Assembly (NCBI RefSeq): GCF_003002815.1
Contig: NZ_PVTF01000011.1
Location: 62,001 to 126,000 of the forward strand
Source of the DNA: Umezawaea tangerina
GTDB taxonomy: Bacteria; Actinomycetota; Actinomycetes; Mycobacteriales; Pseudonocardiaceae
Direction of reading: 5' to 3'
DNA: 64,000 bases
Shown here: piece after piece, positions 7,673-17,161 of the stretch
Layout: every line of letters begins with the position of its first letter
Position numbering within the stretch: the stretch's first letter is position 1
Position numbers and translations under genes: made by a program
Notes under the pieces: model-generated
Told to the model about the DNA's origin: nothing
Seen by the model: only the letters and a program-made list of their open reading frames with translations
Databases searched by the model: none

Positions 7673-8608
7673 ATGACCTCGACCCATTCCGCGGACTCCG
7701 GCCGCGCCCCCTCGAACGGCTTCCGGGCGCTCGTCCGGCGCTACCCGCTGATCACGTTCTTCGCACTGGCCAACGCCATCAGCTGGGTGGCGTGGACGCC
7801 CTACATCCTGTCGCTCGACGGGTTCGGCGTCCTGCACTTCCGCTACCCGGACCTGTTGATGGGCAACCAGCTCACCGCGATCCTGCCCGGCGCGTACCTC
7901 GGCCCGCTGACCGCCGCGTTCACGGTCACCGCGATCACCGAGGGCCGGGACGGGCTGCGGCGGTGGCGCAGGCGGCTGTTCCAGTTCCGGGCCGGTGTCG
8001 CGTGGTACGCCTTCGCGCTGTTCGCCGTCCCGGTCGCGGTCCTGCTGGGCACGCTGGCGGCGTCCGACGGGGAGGGCTTCCAGACGCCTTCGCTGATGGT
8101 GCTGGCGATCTACGTGCCGATGCTCGTGGTCCAGTTCTTCACCACCGGTCTCGCCGAGGAGCCGGGCTGGCGCGACTTCGCGCTGAGCCGCCTCCAGCAG
8201 CGCCACCACCCGATGGTCGCGACGCTGATCCTGGGCACCCTGTGGACCATCTGGCACCTGCCGCTGTTCCTGACCCCCTGGGGCGGCCCCGACGTGACCG
8301 CCGAGACGATCGTCCGGTTCGCCGTCATGGCCATGGAGATGAGCTTCCTGATCACGCTGGTGTTCAACAAGGGCCGCCAGAGCCTGCCGCTGGTCATGCT
8401 GCTGCACTGCTCGATCAACAACTTCCAGTCCGTCGCCTTCTCGGAGTTCTTCCCCGGCGCCGACGACAGCCTGCTCTGGGGCCCCGCGCTCGGCCTCGGC
8501 GTGCTGAGCATCGTCGTCATCGCCGCCACCAAGGGGAAGCTGGGCTACACCGCTCCCGCGGGCCTGGTGGAGGTGAGGACCGGGGACGTCGCGCGATCCG
8601 CGAACTGA
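7673..8608 (+). CDS. CPBP-family intramembrane metalloprotease (CAAX-type)
   Basis: About 311 residues with roughly eight membrane helices. The hallmark ABI/CPBP motifs are present: GLAEEPGWRDFALSRLQ (EExxxR, catalytic Glu and metal region) at about residues 160-176, and TLWTIWHLPLFL with the conserved His about 25 residues later. A third conserved position appears in LLHCSINN. Such proteins cleave membrane-bound substrates or act in bacteriocin self-protection; the bacterial substrate is generally unknown. ATG at 7673 is preferred to the GTG at 7667. A strong hairpin follows the gene. Confidence 0.88.
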   Translation: MTSTHSADSGRAPSNGFRALVRRYPLITFFALANAISWVAWTPYILSLDGFGVLHFRYPDLLMGNQLTAILPGAYLGPLTAAFTVTAITEGRDGLRRWRRRLFQFRAGVAWYAFALFAVPVAVLLGTLAASDGEGFQTPSLMVLAIYVPMLVVQFFTTGLAEEPGWRDFALSRLQQRHHPMVATLILGTLWTIWHLPLFLTPWGGPDVTAETIVRFAVMAMEMSFLITLVFNKGRQSLPLVMLLHCSINNFQSVAFSEFFPGADDSLLWGPALGLGVLSIVVIAATKGKLGYTAPAGLVEVRTGDVARSAN

Positions 8609-8630
8609 CGACCGCGATGGGCCGGGACGC

Positions 8631-8682
8631 GCGCCCACCGGCTGGATTCCCCGGTACCACAGGGGATCTAGCCGGTGGGCGC
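8631..8682. terminator. Bidirectional terminator hairpin
   Basis: GCGCCCACCGGCT (8631-8643) pairs perfectly over 13 bp with 8670-8682, and GGGGA/TCCCC pairing extends it inside. It follows the CPBP stop on the plus strand and overlaps the stop of the histidine kinase on the minus strand. No U tract is present, as is usual in actinomycetes. Confidence 0.65.
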
Positions 8683-9831
8683 GGCTCGTGGGAGGTCGAG
8701 GTGGACCGTCAGCCCGCCGTCGGGGTTGGGGTGCAGGCGCAGCTCGCCGTCGTGCGCCGAGGCCACCCCGGACACGATCGCCAGGCCGAGCCCGTGGCCG
8801 GACTTCCGGGTGAGCGCGCGCCCCGCGCCGCGGACGAACGGTTCGGTGAGGGACTCCAAGGAGGCCGGGGAGACGGGTGGGCCGGTGTTGGTGACCGTGA
8901 CCCGCGCGGACCCGTTGTGGGCGGAGAGGACCACGCTCGCGCGGCCGCCGGACCTGTTGTGGCGCACGGCGTTGCGGGCGAGGTTCGAGATGGCCTGGCG
9001 GATCAGCACGGGGTCGCCCACGGCGGTCGTCCCACCCGCGGGCGCGGGCAGGTCGACGTTGGCGGACCTGGCCTCGGCGGAGAGGTCGCGCACCACGGCG
9101 GCGGCGATCGGCGCCAGGTCGACCGGCCCACGGGCCAGCGCCCCGCTGTCCACGTCCGCGAGGTCCAGCAGCGCGTCGACCGTCTCGATGCTCGACTGGT
9201 TCACCTCCCGCACCCGCTCGGCCAGCGCGCGCAGCTCACCGGCGTCGGAGTCCGGGTCGGCCAGGGTCACGTCGATCATCGTCTTCGTCGTCGCCAACGG
9301 GGTCCGCAGCTCGTGCGAGGCGTTCGCGGCGAACCGGCGGTGGGTCGCGAACGCGCGTTGCAGGGAGGCCAGCATCCGGTCGAAGGTGTCGGACAGGTCG
9401 CGGATCTCGTCCCTCGGTCCCTCCAGCCCCACCCGGTGGTCGAGGTCGCCGGTCGCGGCGCGGGTGGCGGCGGCGTTGATGACCGCCAGCGGTTCGATGA
9501 TCCGACCCGCGACGATCCAGCCGACGACCCCGCTCAGGACCGCCAGCACCACCACGGCTACCAGCGAGACCGCCAGGAGCACCTGGAGGAAGTCGGTCGG
9601 GCTGGTGATCGCCACGCCGTCGGTGGGAGGACTCGCCCTGCCCGAGACGGTCACGGCGGGCAACCGCACGTCCTCGATGATCAGGTAGCTCGGCACGAAG
9701 CGCATGAAGAGGTAGACGATCGCGGTGAACGCCGCCCCGCAGCCGGTGACCATGCCCGCGTAGCTCAACGTCAGCCGCACGCGGATCGGCAGCCTGCGGT
9801 CCCTCGATCCGGGTAGCCGCACGTCAACCAC
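8668..9831 (-). CDS. OmpR-class sensor histidine kinase
   Basis: 387 residues. Two membrane helices (about 25-47 and 85-110) enclose a short extracellular loop. A HAMP segment with EPLAVINAAATRAATGDLDHRV follows. The dimerisation/phosphoacceptor box is FAANASHELRTPLATTKTM (His near residue 165). The ATPase has the N box NLARNAVRHN, a D box within VTNTGPPV and the G box SGHGLGLAIV. It overlaps the upstream response regulator by 8 bp, so the two are cotranscribed. The next divergent operon encodes an ABC export system, its likely target. Confidence 0.92.
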   Translation of the reverse strand: MVDVRLPGSRDRRLPIRVRLTLSYAGMVTGCGAAFTAIVYLFMRFVPSYLIIEDVRLPAVTVSGRASPPTDGVAITSPTDFLQVLLAVSLVAVVVLAVLSGVVGWIVAGRIIEPLAVINAAATRAATGDLDHRVGLEGPRDEIRDLSDTFDRMLASLQRAFATHRRFAANASHELRTPLATTKTMIDVTLADPDSDAGELRALAERVREVNQSSIETVDALLDLADVDSGALARGPVDLAPIAAAVVRDLSAEARSANVDLPAPAGGTTAVGDPVLIRQAISNLARNAVRHNRSGGRASVVLSAHNGSARVTVTNTGPPVSPASLESLTEPFVRGAGRALTRKSGHGLGLAIVSGVASAHDGELRLHPNPDGGLTVHLDLPRAAPTG

Positions 9832-10483
9832 CGAACCGGTAGCCCGCGCCGGGGACCGTCTGGATGACCCACGGCTCGCCCAGGCGCTTGCGGAGGTTGG
9901 AGATGGTGACCCGCGTCGTGTTCGTGAACGGGTCGGCGTTCGCGTCCCACGCCTTCTCCAGCAGCGCCTCCGCGCTCAGCACCCCGCCCTCGGCGTTCAT
10001 CAGCACCTGCAGCACGGCGAACTCCTTCCTGCTCAACCGGACCAGCCTGCCCTCGCGGTAGACCTCGCGGCGGAACGCGTCCAGCTTGACGCCGTGCGAC
10101 TCCACGACCGGGGGCCGTGCGGGCTGCGTGCGGCGTTCGAGCGCCCGCAGCCTGGCGACGAGCTCCGGGAACTCGAACGGCTTCATCAGGTAGTCGTCCG
10201 CGCCGAGCTCGAAGCCCGCGACCCGCTCGCCGAGCGTGCGGGCCGCCGTGAGCATGAGCACGCGCACCAGCGGGTGGTCGGCCGCGATCCGCGCGCAGAC
10301 CTCGTCGCCGTGCACACCCGGCAGGTCGCGGTCGAGCACGACGACGTCGTAGTCGTTGACGGCCACCGACTCCAGCGCCGCCGCGCCGTCGTGGACGACG
10401 TCGGCGGCGATGGTCTCGCGGCGCAGACCGATGCGGATCGCGTCGGCGAGGTACGGCTCGTCTTCGACGATCAGGACGCGCAT
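9824..10483 (-). CDS. OmpR/PhoB-family response regulator
   Basis: 219 residues. The receiver domain starts MRVLIVEDEPYLADAIRIGL and has the phosphoacceptor Asp in DYDVVVLDRDLPG (about residue 51), the conserved Thr in VLMLTAA and Lys in YLMKPFEF. The C-terminal winged helix has FAVLQVLMNAEGGVLSAEALLEKAW and NTTRVTISNLRKRLGEPWVIQTVPGAGYRFGG, the complete PhoB-type DNA-binding domain. It is divergent from the lipoprotein/ABC operon. Two TTCnTrAACG direct repeats in the divergent region are candidate binding sites. Confidence 0.93.
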   Translation of the reverse strand: MRVLIVEDEPYLADAIRIGLRRETIAADVVHDGAAALESVAVNDYDVVVLDRDLPGVHGDEVCARIAADHPLVRVLMLTAARTLGERVAGFELGADDYLMKPFEFPELVARLRALERRTQPARPPVVESHGVKLDAFRREVYREGRLVRLSRKEFAVLQVLMNAEGGVLSAEALLEKAWDANADPFTNTTRVTISNLRKRLGEPWVIQTVPGAGYRFGG

Positions 10484-10542
10484 GCGGATCGCTCCTCTGC
10501 CGGGTCGGGACGACCCCAGGCAACCACACGGTCCGTTGTGGA

Positions 10543-10564
10543 TTCATAAACGTTTTCCTGAACG
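10543..10564 (+). promoter_or_regulatory. Candidate response-regulator direct repeats
   Basis: TTCATAAACG (10543-10552) and TTCCTGAACG (10555-10564) match at 8 of 10 positions and start 12 bp apart, about one helical turn. They lie in the AT-richer divergent region between the response regulator and the lipoprotein operon. Tandem direct repeats of this spacing suit OmpR-type dimers; assignment is inferred. Confidence 0.4.
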
Positions 10565-10641
10565 TCGTGGGAACGGGCCGGTTGGTCGACTCCTCGGCGT
10601 CCGCGGCACCCCGTCGCGGCCCGAACCCGAAGGAGCACCAC

Positions 10642-11160
10642 ATGTCCACGCGCTGGACGTCCACCCTCGCCGCCGTCGCGGCCGTCCCCCTGCTCGTCTT
10701 GCTGCTGGGAGCGTGCGGGGCGGCCGACACCGCCGCGAGCCCGACCACCGGCTCGTCCGCCTCGGCGGGGAAGCGGTCGTTCGAGTCGTTCGACGAGTTC
10801 CAGCTCGCGTTCTCGGGGTGCATGCGCGAGCACGGCGTGAACATGCCGGACCCGTCCGGCGACGGCGGCATCCAGATCGACGCCGGCGGCGACATGACCA
10901 AGTTCGAGGACGCGTCCAAGGCGTGCCGCGAGCAGCTGGGCACCCCGCCGGCGCGCAAGGACAGCGGGAAGGGCAAGACGGACGAGGAGCTGCTCGCCGA
11001 CCAGCTGAAGATCGCCAAGTGCCTCCGGGAGCACGGCGTCGACGTGCCGGACCCCACGGCCGACTCGCCGCTCGCCGTCCCGCAGAGCACCCCGGAGGAC
11101 GTCCTGACGACCTGCGCGCCCCAGGGCGTCGTCGGGCGCGCGACCGGCGGGGGCAAGTGA
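10642..11160 (+). CDS. Secreted lipoprotein of the MacAB-like operon
   Basis: 172 residues with a lipobox: MSTRWTSTLAAVAAVPLLVLLLGACG, cleavage before Cys about 26. The mature part has two similar cysteine-containing motifs, FSGCMREHGVNMPDPSGDGG and KCLREHGVDVPDPT. This duplicated C-x-R-E-H-G-V-x-x-P-D-P module is seen in actinobacterial lipoproteins next to efflux systems. Its stop overlaps the start of the membrane-fusion protein (TGATG). Function unknown; proximity suggests an envelope partner or substrate sensor of the exporter. A good AAGGAG ribosome site precedes the ATG. Confidence 0.8.
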   Translation: MSTRWTSTLAAVAAVPLLVLLLGACGAADTAASPTTGSSASAGKRSFESFDEFQLAFSGCMREHGVNMPDPSGDGGIQIDAGGDMTKFEDASKACREQLGTPPARKDSGKGKTDEELLADQLKIAKCLREHGVDVPDPTADSPLAVPQSTPEDVLTTCAPQGVVGRATGGGK

Positions 11161-12281
11161 TGGCGGAGGTCGCCGAGCACCCGCCCGAGGTCGACGCGCC
11201 GCGGCCACCCCGCCGGTCACGTCGCCGGGTGCTGGTCGGTCTGGCCGCGACCGTCGTCGTCGCGGTCGGAGCCGGGGTCGGGGCCGTCGCCGCGGTCGGG
11301 TCCGGTGAAGGCGCCCCGGACGCCGCGCAGGCGTTCCGCGGGGCCACCGACGAGGTCGTGAAGGGCGACCTGGCCAGCAGCACCAGCACGTCCGGCACCC
11401 TGCGGTTCGCCGACGCGCGCACGATCCAGTCCGCGCGCGGCGGGGTCGTCACCGAGGTGCCCACGCCCGGTGCGGTGGTGACCCTCGGCAGCAGGCTCTA
11501 CGCCGTCGACAACGAGCCCGTGTTCCTGCTGCGCGGCGGCGTGCCCGCGTGGCGGGACTTCGCGAGCGGGATGGACAAGGGCCCCGACGTGCAGGAGCTG
11601 GAGGAGAGCCTGCGCGACCTCGGCTTCTTCACCAAGGAGCCGGACCAGGAGTTCTCCTGGTTCACGACCGACGCCATCCAGAAGTGGCAGAAGGCCAACG
11701 GTCTCGAGGTGACCGGCAAGCTGCCGCTCGGCTCGGTCCTGTTCGCCGCGGGCGACCTGCGGATCGGCACGGTCACGGCGCACGTGGGCGACCGGACGGG
11801 CCAGGGGGCCGACCTGTTCGCCACGACGACCACGACCCGGATCGTCGACGCGACCCTCAAGCTCGCCAACCAGCAGCTCGCGGTCGTCGGCGCGAAGGTC
11901 GGCCTGAACCTGCCCGGCGGCACCAGGACCGCCGGGACGATCTCCTCGGTCGGGACGCCCACCGAGAAACCCGGTTCGGGGGACCAGAAGGAGACCGTCA
12001 TCCCCGTCGTCGTCACGCTCGACGACCCCGCGGCGGCCGGGTCGCTGCAGGAGGCGTCGGTGACGGTCAGCGTGCCCAGCGCCAAGCGGGAGAACGTCCT
12101 GTCGGTCCCGGTCGGCGCGCTGCTCGCGATCACCCCCGAGCAGTTCGGGGTCGAGGTCGTCGAGGCCGACGGCACGACGCGGAAGGTCCCCGTGACGACC
12201 GGGCTGTTCGCGGGCGGCCGGGTCGAGGTCTCCGGCGACGGTGTGGCGGCGGGGCAGCGAGTGGTGGTGCCGAAGCGATGA
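11160..12281 (+). CDS. Membrane-fusion/peptidoglycan-binding adaptor of ABC exporter
   Basis: 373 residues. One N-terminal membrane helix at about 22-45 ([26 protein letters not shown]) follows a proline-rich cytosolic tail. At about 135-185 is a putative peptidoglycan-binding repeat ([17 protein letters not shown] ... [17 protein letters not shown]). The C-terminal half has beta-barrel features of HlyD/MacA adaptors ([44 protein letters not shown]). It overlaps the lipoprotein stop and the ATPase start, giving a tight operon. It probably links the permease to the cell wall, the usual role of this actinobacterial family. Confidence 0.85.
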   Translation: MAEVAEHPPEVDAPRPPRRSRRRVLVGLAATVVVAVGAGVGAVAAVGSGEGAPDAAQAFRGATDEVVKGDLASSTSTSGTLRFADARTIQSARGGVVTEVPTPGAVVTLGSRLYAVDNEPVFLLRGGVPAWRDFASGMDKGPDVQELEESLRDLGFFTKEPDQEFSWFTTDAIQKWQKANGLEVTGKLPLGSVLFAAGDLRIGTVTAHVGDRTGQGADLFATTTTTRIVDATLKLANQQLAVVGAKVGLNLPGGTRTAGTISSVGTPTEKPGSGDQKETVIPVVVTLDDPAAAGSLQEASVTVSVPSAKRENVLSVPVGALLAITPEQFGVEVVEADGTTRKVPVTTGLFAGGRVEVSGDGVAAGQRVVVPKR

Positions 12282-12970
12282 ACGCGATCATCGAGCTGGC
12301 GGACGTCCAGCGCGCCTACGGCGAGCCGCCGGTGCTCGCGTGCGCCGGGGTGACGCTCACCGTCGAGCGGGGCGAGCTCGTCGCCATCGTCGGACCGAGC
12401 GGTTCCGGCAAGTCGACGCTGCTCAACATCATCGGCACGCTCGACCGCCCGACCGCGGGGGTCGCGCGCATCGACGGCCTGGTCGTCGCCGACCTCGACG
12501 ACCGCGCCCTGTCGGCGCTGCGGGCGCACCGGATCGGCTTCGTGTTCCAGCAGTTCCACCTCGCCGACGGCGTGACCGCGGTCGACAACGTGGCCGACGG
12601 GCTCCTCTACACGGGCGTCCCGCGCGGTGAACGCCGTCGGCGTGCGGTCGCCGCCCTGGACCGCGTCGGCCTCGCGCACCGGCTCGACCACCGGCCGAAC
12701 CAGCTCTCCGGCGGCGAACGCCAGCGCGTCGCCATCGCCCGCGCCGTCGTCGGCGACCCGCCGCTGCTGCTGGCCGACGAGCCGACCGGCAACCTCGACT
12801 CGGCCTCGGGGGCCGCGATCGTCGAGCTGCTGCACGAGCTCAACCGGCAGGGCACGACGGTCGTGGTCATCACCCACGACGTCGAGCTGGCCGAGAGGCT
12901 GCCCCGGCGGATCTCGATCAGGGACGGCCGAGTGGTCGACGACCTCGCCGAGTCCGGGGTGGCGGCATGA
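12278..12970 (+). CDS. ABC transporter ATP-binding protein (MacB/LolD type)
   Basis: 230 residues. Walker A is GPSGSGKST (about 37-45), the Q-loop lies in FVFQQFHL, the ABC signature is [23 protein letters not shown], Walker B plus Glu is [13 protein letters not shown], and the H-loop is VVVITHD. The sequence follows the LolD/MacB subfamily, which energises FtsX-type mechanotransmission permeases rather than pore-type transport. It overlaps the adaptor stop by 4 bp and the permease start by 4 bp. Confidence 0.95.
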   Translation: MNAIIELADVQRAYGEPPVLACAGVTLTVERGELVAIVGPSGSGKSTLLNIIGTLDRPTAGVARIDGLVVADLDDRALSALRAHRIGFVFQQFHLADGVTAVDNVADGLLYTGVPRGERRRRAVAALDRVGLAHRLDHRPNQLSGGERQRVAIARAVVGDPPLLLADEPTGNLDSASGAAIVELLHELNRQGTTVVVITHDVELAERLPRRISIRDGRVVDDLAESGVAA

Positions 12971-14169
12971 GCACCGCGCTCGCCCCGCCACGGGCCCGGT
13001 CCCGGCTCCTGGGCCGCGACGTGGTCCGGCTCGGCACGACCGGGCTCCGCGCGCGGCCGATGCGCGCGATCCTCTCGGCACTGGGCATCGCGATCGGCAT
13101 CGCCGCGATGATCGCCGTCGTCGGGATCTCCGCGTCGAGCCAGGCGCGGCTGAACGACGAGCTGGACCGGCTCGGCACCAACCTGCTGACGGCCACGGCG
13201 GGCAAGAGCCTGCTGGGGCAGAACACGACCCTGCCCCCGGACACCGTCGGCAAGGTCGGCAGGATCGAGGGCGTCCAGTCGGTGAGCAGCACGTCCGCGC
13301 TGTCCGTCCCGGTCTACCGGAGCCCGTTGTCCGACCCCGACGCGACGGGCGGCATCACCGCCGTGGTCGCGGACGAGTCGCTCCTGCGGGTCGTGTCGGG
13401 CAGCGTGCGGACGGGCGCCTGGCTGAACCCGGCGACCTCCGACTACCCGACCGTCGTCCTCGGCCACGCCGCCGCCGAACGCCTCGGCGTCGTCTCACCC
13501 GGAACGCAGATCTGGTTGGGAGGCCAGTACTTCACGGTCGTCGGCGTCCTCGACCCGGTCGCCCTCGCACCGGACCTCGACCGCGCGGCCCTCGTCGGCG
13601 CGCCCGCCGCGACGAAGCTGTTCGGCTTCGACGGGAGCCCGACGACGGTCTACGAGCGGTCCGCCGACGACGCGGTCGACCGGGTCCGCTCGCTGCTCGG
13701 CCCGACCGTGTCGCCGCAGTCGCCCAGCGACGTCGAGGTCTCCCGGCCGTCCGACGCGCTCGCCGCCCGCAACGCCGCGAACCAGGCCTTCACCGGGCTG
13801 CTGGTCGGGCTCGGGTCGATCGCGCTGCTCGTCGGCGGGATCGGCGTGGCCAACACGATGGTCATCTCGGTGCTCGAACGGCGGCGCGAGATCGGGCTGC
13901 GGCGGGCGCTCGGCGCGACGCGGTGGCACATCCTCGTGCAGTTCCTCAGCGAGGCCCTTCTGCTCTCCGCGCTCGGCGGGGTGTTCGGGTCCGGTCTCGG
14001 CGCGGCCGTGACGGGGGTGATGGCACTGGTCAACGACTGGCCGTTCGCCCTGCCGCCGGTGACGATCGCCGCCGCGATCGGCTCGACGCTCCTGATCGGT
14101 GCCGTGGCGGGCTTCTACCCCGCGATCAGGGCCGCGAGGACCCCGCCGACAGCGGCGCTGGGTTCGTGA
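12967..14169 (+). CDS. FtsX/MacB-type ABC permease
   Basis: 400 residues. An N-terminal helix ([23 protein letters not shown]) is followed by a large extracellular MacB-PCD domain of about 230 residues. Three C-terminal helices follow: [44 protein letters not shown] (the FtsX signature), [24 protein letters not shown], and [22 protein letters not shown]. With the preceding ATPase, adaptor and lipoprotein it forms a MacAB-like export unit. Two-component control by the divergent pair at 8668-10483 suggests response to envelope stress or an antibiotic. Confidence 0.93.
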   Translation: MSTALAPPRARSRLLGRDVVRLGTTGLRARPMRAILSALGIAIGIAAMIAVVGISASSQARLNDELDRLGTNLLTATAGKSLLGQNTTLPPDTVGKVGRIEGVQSVSSTSALSVPVYRSPLSDPDATGGITAVVADESLLRVVSGSVRTGAWLNPATSDYPTVVLGHAAAERLGVVSPGTQIWLGGQYFTVVGVLDPVALAPDLDRAALVGAPAATKLFGFDGSPTTVYERSADDAVDRVRSLLGPTVSPQSPSDVEVSRPSDALAARNAANQAFTGLLVGLGSIALLVGGIGVANTMVISVLERRREIGLRRALGATRWHILVQFLSEALLLSALGGVFGSGLGAAVTGVMALVNDWPFALPPVTIAAAIGSTLLIGAVAGFYPAIRAARTPPTAALGS

Positions 14170-14193
14170 CACCCCTTCCGGCAAAGGAGAACG

Positions 14194-15867
14194 ATGTCCA
14201 GCAGGAGATGGCTGCACGTGGGGATGGCGGTCGTCCTGGGTGGCGGGCTCGTGACGGGCGCCGTTCCCGCCGCCGCCTCCACCGACCAGCCCGTCGAATG
14301 GCGCCAGTGCGCCGAACCGCCGCCACCGGACCCGTCCGAACTGCCGGACAACGGGATCGTCATCGACCCTTGGCAAGGGCAGTGGGGGCAGCTGGAGTGC
14401 GCCACCGTCGTGGTCCCGCTGGACTACCGCGACCCCGCTGACGGCAGCCTCGCCATCGGGGTCAGCCGGACCAGGGCGAGCGATCCCGCGCTGCGCAAGG
14501 GGGTCGTGCTGTTCAACCCCGGCGGTCCCGGCGGGGGAGGGCTGGCCATGCCGCTCGCGCTCCGCGGGTCGGAGCTCGCGAGGCACTACGACGTGATCGG
14601 GTTCGACCCCCGCGGGGTGGGCCGGTCCAGCGCGTTGCGGTGCGAACGGATCCCGGACACGCGGCCCACCGGGTCCCGGCCGACCGACGCGGAGCTCGTC
14701 AAGTTCACGGACTACGCCCGCGCCCACGAGGAGGCGTGCCGTCGGGCCGGTGGCGGCATCCGGCCGTTCATCACCACGGCCAACACCGCGCGGGACATGG
14801 ACGTCATCCGGGCGGCCCTGGGCGAAGCGAAGATCAACTACGTGGGGTACTCCTACGGCACCTACCTGGGGGCGGTGTACGGCAGCCTGTTCCCGACGCG
14901 GCTGAACCGCAGCGTGCTGGACTCGTCGATCCACCCCGACTGGCTGTGGCGGGAGCAGTCCAAGCAGCAGTCGGTGGCGGCGCGGTACAACGTCGAGCAG
15001 TGGGCGGGCTGGGTGGGGCAGCGCGACGACACCTACCACCTCGGCAGGACGCGGGACGAGGTGCTGGCCACCACCGAGGCGGTGGCCGCCCGGCTCGCCA
15101 CCCGTCCGGTCCCGTTCACCCGCGCCCGGCCGGAGGCCTGGCCCTCCTACTGGCCCAGGTCGTTCGACCGCACCGTCCTGGACCGGTTCCTGGGCGCGGC
15201 CACCCAGCCGCGGTCGGTCTGGGACGTGACCGCCGAGGTGGTCGTGGAGGTCCGCCGGGCGGCGGAGGAGGGCACCGCGGTGTCCGCCGACACGAGCACG
15301 GCCGTCGGCGTGCTCCACGGGCAGGGCATCGCCAAGGTCGACTCCGGCGTCTACGACACGGTGACCTGCGAGGCCGACTGGCCCGCCGACCCCGCCGCGT
15401 ACTACGACGACATGCGCCTGTTCCGCGAGCGCTACCACTACCCGGACGGCAACGGCAGCGGTGTCGTCGGAGCGGCGCCGACCAACTGCACGTTCCGCTC
15501 GTTCACCCCGGCCGAGGGGCTGGTCCCGGTGAGGCGGGACGGTTATCCCACGGGCGTGGTGATCCAGGCCGACGGCGACCCCGCCACCCAGTACGACGGC
15601 GGGCCCGCGATGGCCGCGAGGCTCGGCGACCAGCTGGTCTCCGTGCGGGACAGCGGGCAGCACGGCCACTACGGCACCAACCCCTGCGTCACGGCCAGGA
15701 TCGACGCCTACCTGATCGGTGGCGTGCTCCCGCCGTCGAGGTCGGAGTGCGCCGACGACCCGCGTCCCCCGGTCCCGGCCGACGGTTCGGGGGAGGCCAG
15801 GAGCGCCGCGCGGGAGGACAAGGCGGACCGCGTCCGGGCCGCCGTCGGCACCACCTTCTGGCGGTAG
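14194..15867 (+). CDS. Secreted alpha/beta hydrolase (tripeptidyl-aminopeptidase-like)
   Basis: 557 residues with a Sec signal peptide (MAVVLGGGLVTGAVPAAAST, cut near residue 28) and an AAGGAG ribosome site. The N-terminal region is typical of SlpD/SlpE/Tap-type exopeptidases: ATVVVPLDYRDPADGSLAIGVSRTRAS and FNPGGPGGGG (oxyanion hole). The nucleophile elbow is GYSYGTYLG with Ser220. The distal region has a conserved disulfide-rich TAP C-terminal-like segment, and the catalytic His probably lies in DSGQHGHYGTNPC. It would release short peptides or hydrolyse esters outside the cell. A hairpin terminator follows. Confidence 0.88.
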   Translation: MSSRRWLHVGMAVVLGGGLVTGAVPAAASTDQPVEWRQCAEPPPPDPSELPDNGIVIDPWQGQWGQLECATVVVPLDYRDPADGSLAIGVSRTRASDPALRKGVVLFNPGGPGGGGLAMPLALRGSELARHYDVIGFDPRGVGRSSALRCERIPDTRPTGSRPTDAELVKFTDYARAHEEACRRAGGGIRPFITTANTARDMDVIRAALGEAKINYVGYSYGTYLGAVYGSLFPTRLNRSVLDSSIHPDWLWREQSKQQSVAARYNVEQWAGWVGQRDDTYHLGRTRDEVLATTEAVAARLATRPVPFTRARPEAWPSYWPRSFDRTVLDRFLGAATQPRSVWDVTAEVVVEVRRAAEEGTAVSADTSTAVGVLHGQGIAKVDSGVYDTVTCEADWPADPAAYYDDMRLFRERYHYPDGNGSGVVGAAPTNCTFRSFTPAEGLVPVRRDGYPTGVVIQADGDPATQYDGGPAMAARLGDQLVSVRDSGQHGHYGTNPCVTARIDAYLIGGVLPPSRSECADDPRPPVPADGSGEARSAAREDKADRVRAAVGTTFWR

Positions 15868-15871
15868 CGGC

Positions 15872-15906
15872 GGACCGGCTGTCCGACCTCTTAGGACAGT
15901 CGGTCC
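15872..15906 (+). terminator. Hairpin terminator after the secreted hydrolase
   Basis: GGACCGGCTGTCC (15872-15884) pairs with GGACAGTCGGTCC (15894-15906) through 13 positions including one G-U, leaving a 9-nt loop. It begins 5 nt after the stop at 15867. Confidence 0.6.
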
Positions 15907-15964
15907 ACCGGCCGCCGCACCCGCAACGGGATCCACCCGATGTCCACGATGGAGGGACAGGTCA

Positions 15965-17146
15965 ATGTCACGGATCGATCGTCGAACGGTTCTCCGCGGA
16001 GGCGCCGCGGTCGCGTTGTGGGCGGCGACGTCCACCACCCCGGTGGCGGGGCGGGCGTCGGCGACAGCGCCGATCGGCCCCGGCACGCCGGTGGCGCCGC
16101 CGGAGCTCGACTCGCCGACGTGGAACGCCCTGCCGCTGCTCGACCGCCAGGTCCTCACGGTGCTGAGCCAGGTCTTCGCGACGTTCCGCGCGCACGCGCG
16201 GACGATCTGGGGCGACTACCGGCCCGACCGGACCCAGCTGGTCCTCCCGCACTGGCCGGGCGGCGAGGAGCTGCCCGGCTACGCCTACGTGGTCAACGCA
16301 CGACGACCAGGGTCGTTGGGCGACGCCCGGCCCGTGGACCTGCCCGGAGCGCTCGGACTCGGTGCGGTGCACCGCATCACCCGCGGCGCGGGGATGGACG
16401 CCGCGCTGTCGCCCAACGGCACCATCGGGACCGTCGACATCGCGGGCGTGCCCACGCTGGTCGTCGGGTTCGGCACGTCCGAGGTCATCAGGGGCCTGCT
16501 GGACTTCGGCACGTGGCTCGCCGCGAGGGTCCTGGTCCACGAGGCGTTCCACGCCTACGGGTCCACGTGGGCGCCGTACCCGTTGCCCGACGGGCAGACG
16601 ACGCAGCCGTCCCCGGCCGACTACCCCCGTGACGCCGAGAACGCGGCGTTGGCGCTGCTGGAGGACGCGGTGCTGGCCCTGCCGTCGGACCGGCCCGCCC
16701 CGAGCGCGGCCGGGAAGCTGCGCGGCTACCTGGCCATCCGCGCGGTCCGCTGGGACAGGCTGCCGGAGGTGGCCTGGCGGGAAGGTCCCTACCAGTCCGG
16801 GGAGGGCACGGCCCGCTTCGTCGAGGACCGGTACGTGCGGCTGGGCGGCCACCAGCTCGCCGACCGGTCCACGGACCTCACGACCGGCCCGGCACTGCTG
16901 GCCTGGATCGGCAGGAGGCGCGGGTACCCCGTCGGCGCGTCCTGCGGCGAGCTGCTCGAGTCCGCGGTGGGGCCGTGGTGGCGGACCAGGGCGCCCAGCG
17001 GGCGGACTCCAGGCGACATCGCGGCCGAGGTCCTGGGCGTGCCGACGGGGGAGGACCGCGACCGCGTGGTCGCCGAGGCGAAGCAGGCCTTCGACTACGC
17101 CGGACTGCTCGACCTGGTGCGTCGAGCCGATCTGCCCCACGCGTGA
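15965..17146 (+). CDS. Tat-exported protein with an HExxH zincin-like motif
   Basis: 393 residues. The N-terminus MSRIDRRTVLRGGAAVALWA has a twin-arginine motif and hydrophobic core, so Tat export of a folded, probably cofactor-bearing protein is likely. No familiar domain is recognised. Residues 192-196 read HEAFH in the helix RVLVHEAFHAYGSTWAPYP, an HExxH zinc-protease-type signature, and several Glu residues follow (DAENAALALLEDAVL about 35 residues on; WREGPYQSGEGTARFVEDRY later) that could be the third ligand. The likeliest reading is a secreted metallohydrolase of unnamed family. It follows an exported peptidase; both may be degradative. Confidence 0.65.
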   Translation: MSRIDRRTVLRGGAAVALWAATSTTPVAGRASATAPIGPGTPVAPPELDSPTWNALPLLDRQVLTVLSQVFATFRAHARTIWGDYRPDRTQLVLPHWPGGEELPGYAYVVNARRPGSLGDARPVDLPGALGLGAVHRITRGAGMDAALSPNGTIGTVDIAGVPTLVVGFGTSEVIRGLLDFGTWLAARVLVHEAFHAYGSTWAPYPLPDGQTTQPSPADYPRDAENAALALLEDAVLALPSDRPAPSAAGKLRGYLAIRAVRWDRLPEVAWREGPYQSGEGTARFVEDRYVRLGGHQLADRSTDLTTGPALLAWIGRRRGYPVGASCGELLESAVGPWWRTRAPSGRTPGDIAAEVLGVPTGEDRDRVVAEAKQAFDYAGLLDLVRRADLPHA

Positions 17147-17161
17147 GACGGGGCAGGGGGC

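Noticed and set aside
13495-16158. 887-codon minus-strand open frame over the permease and hydrolase
   Set aside because: Shadow frame spanning two real genes and a terminator, without recognisable protein features.
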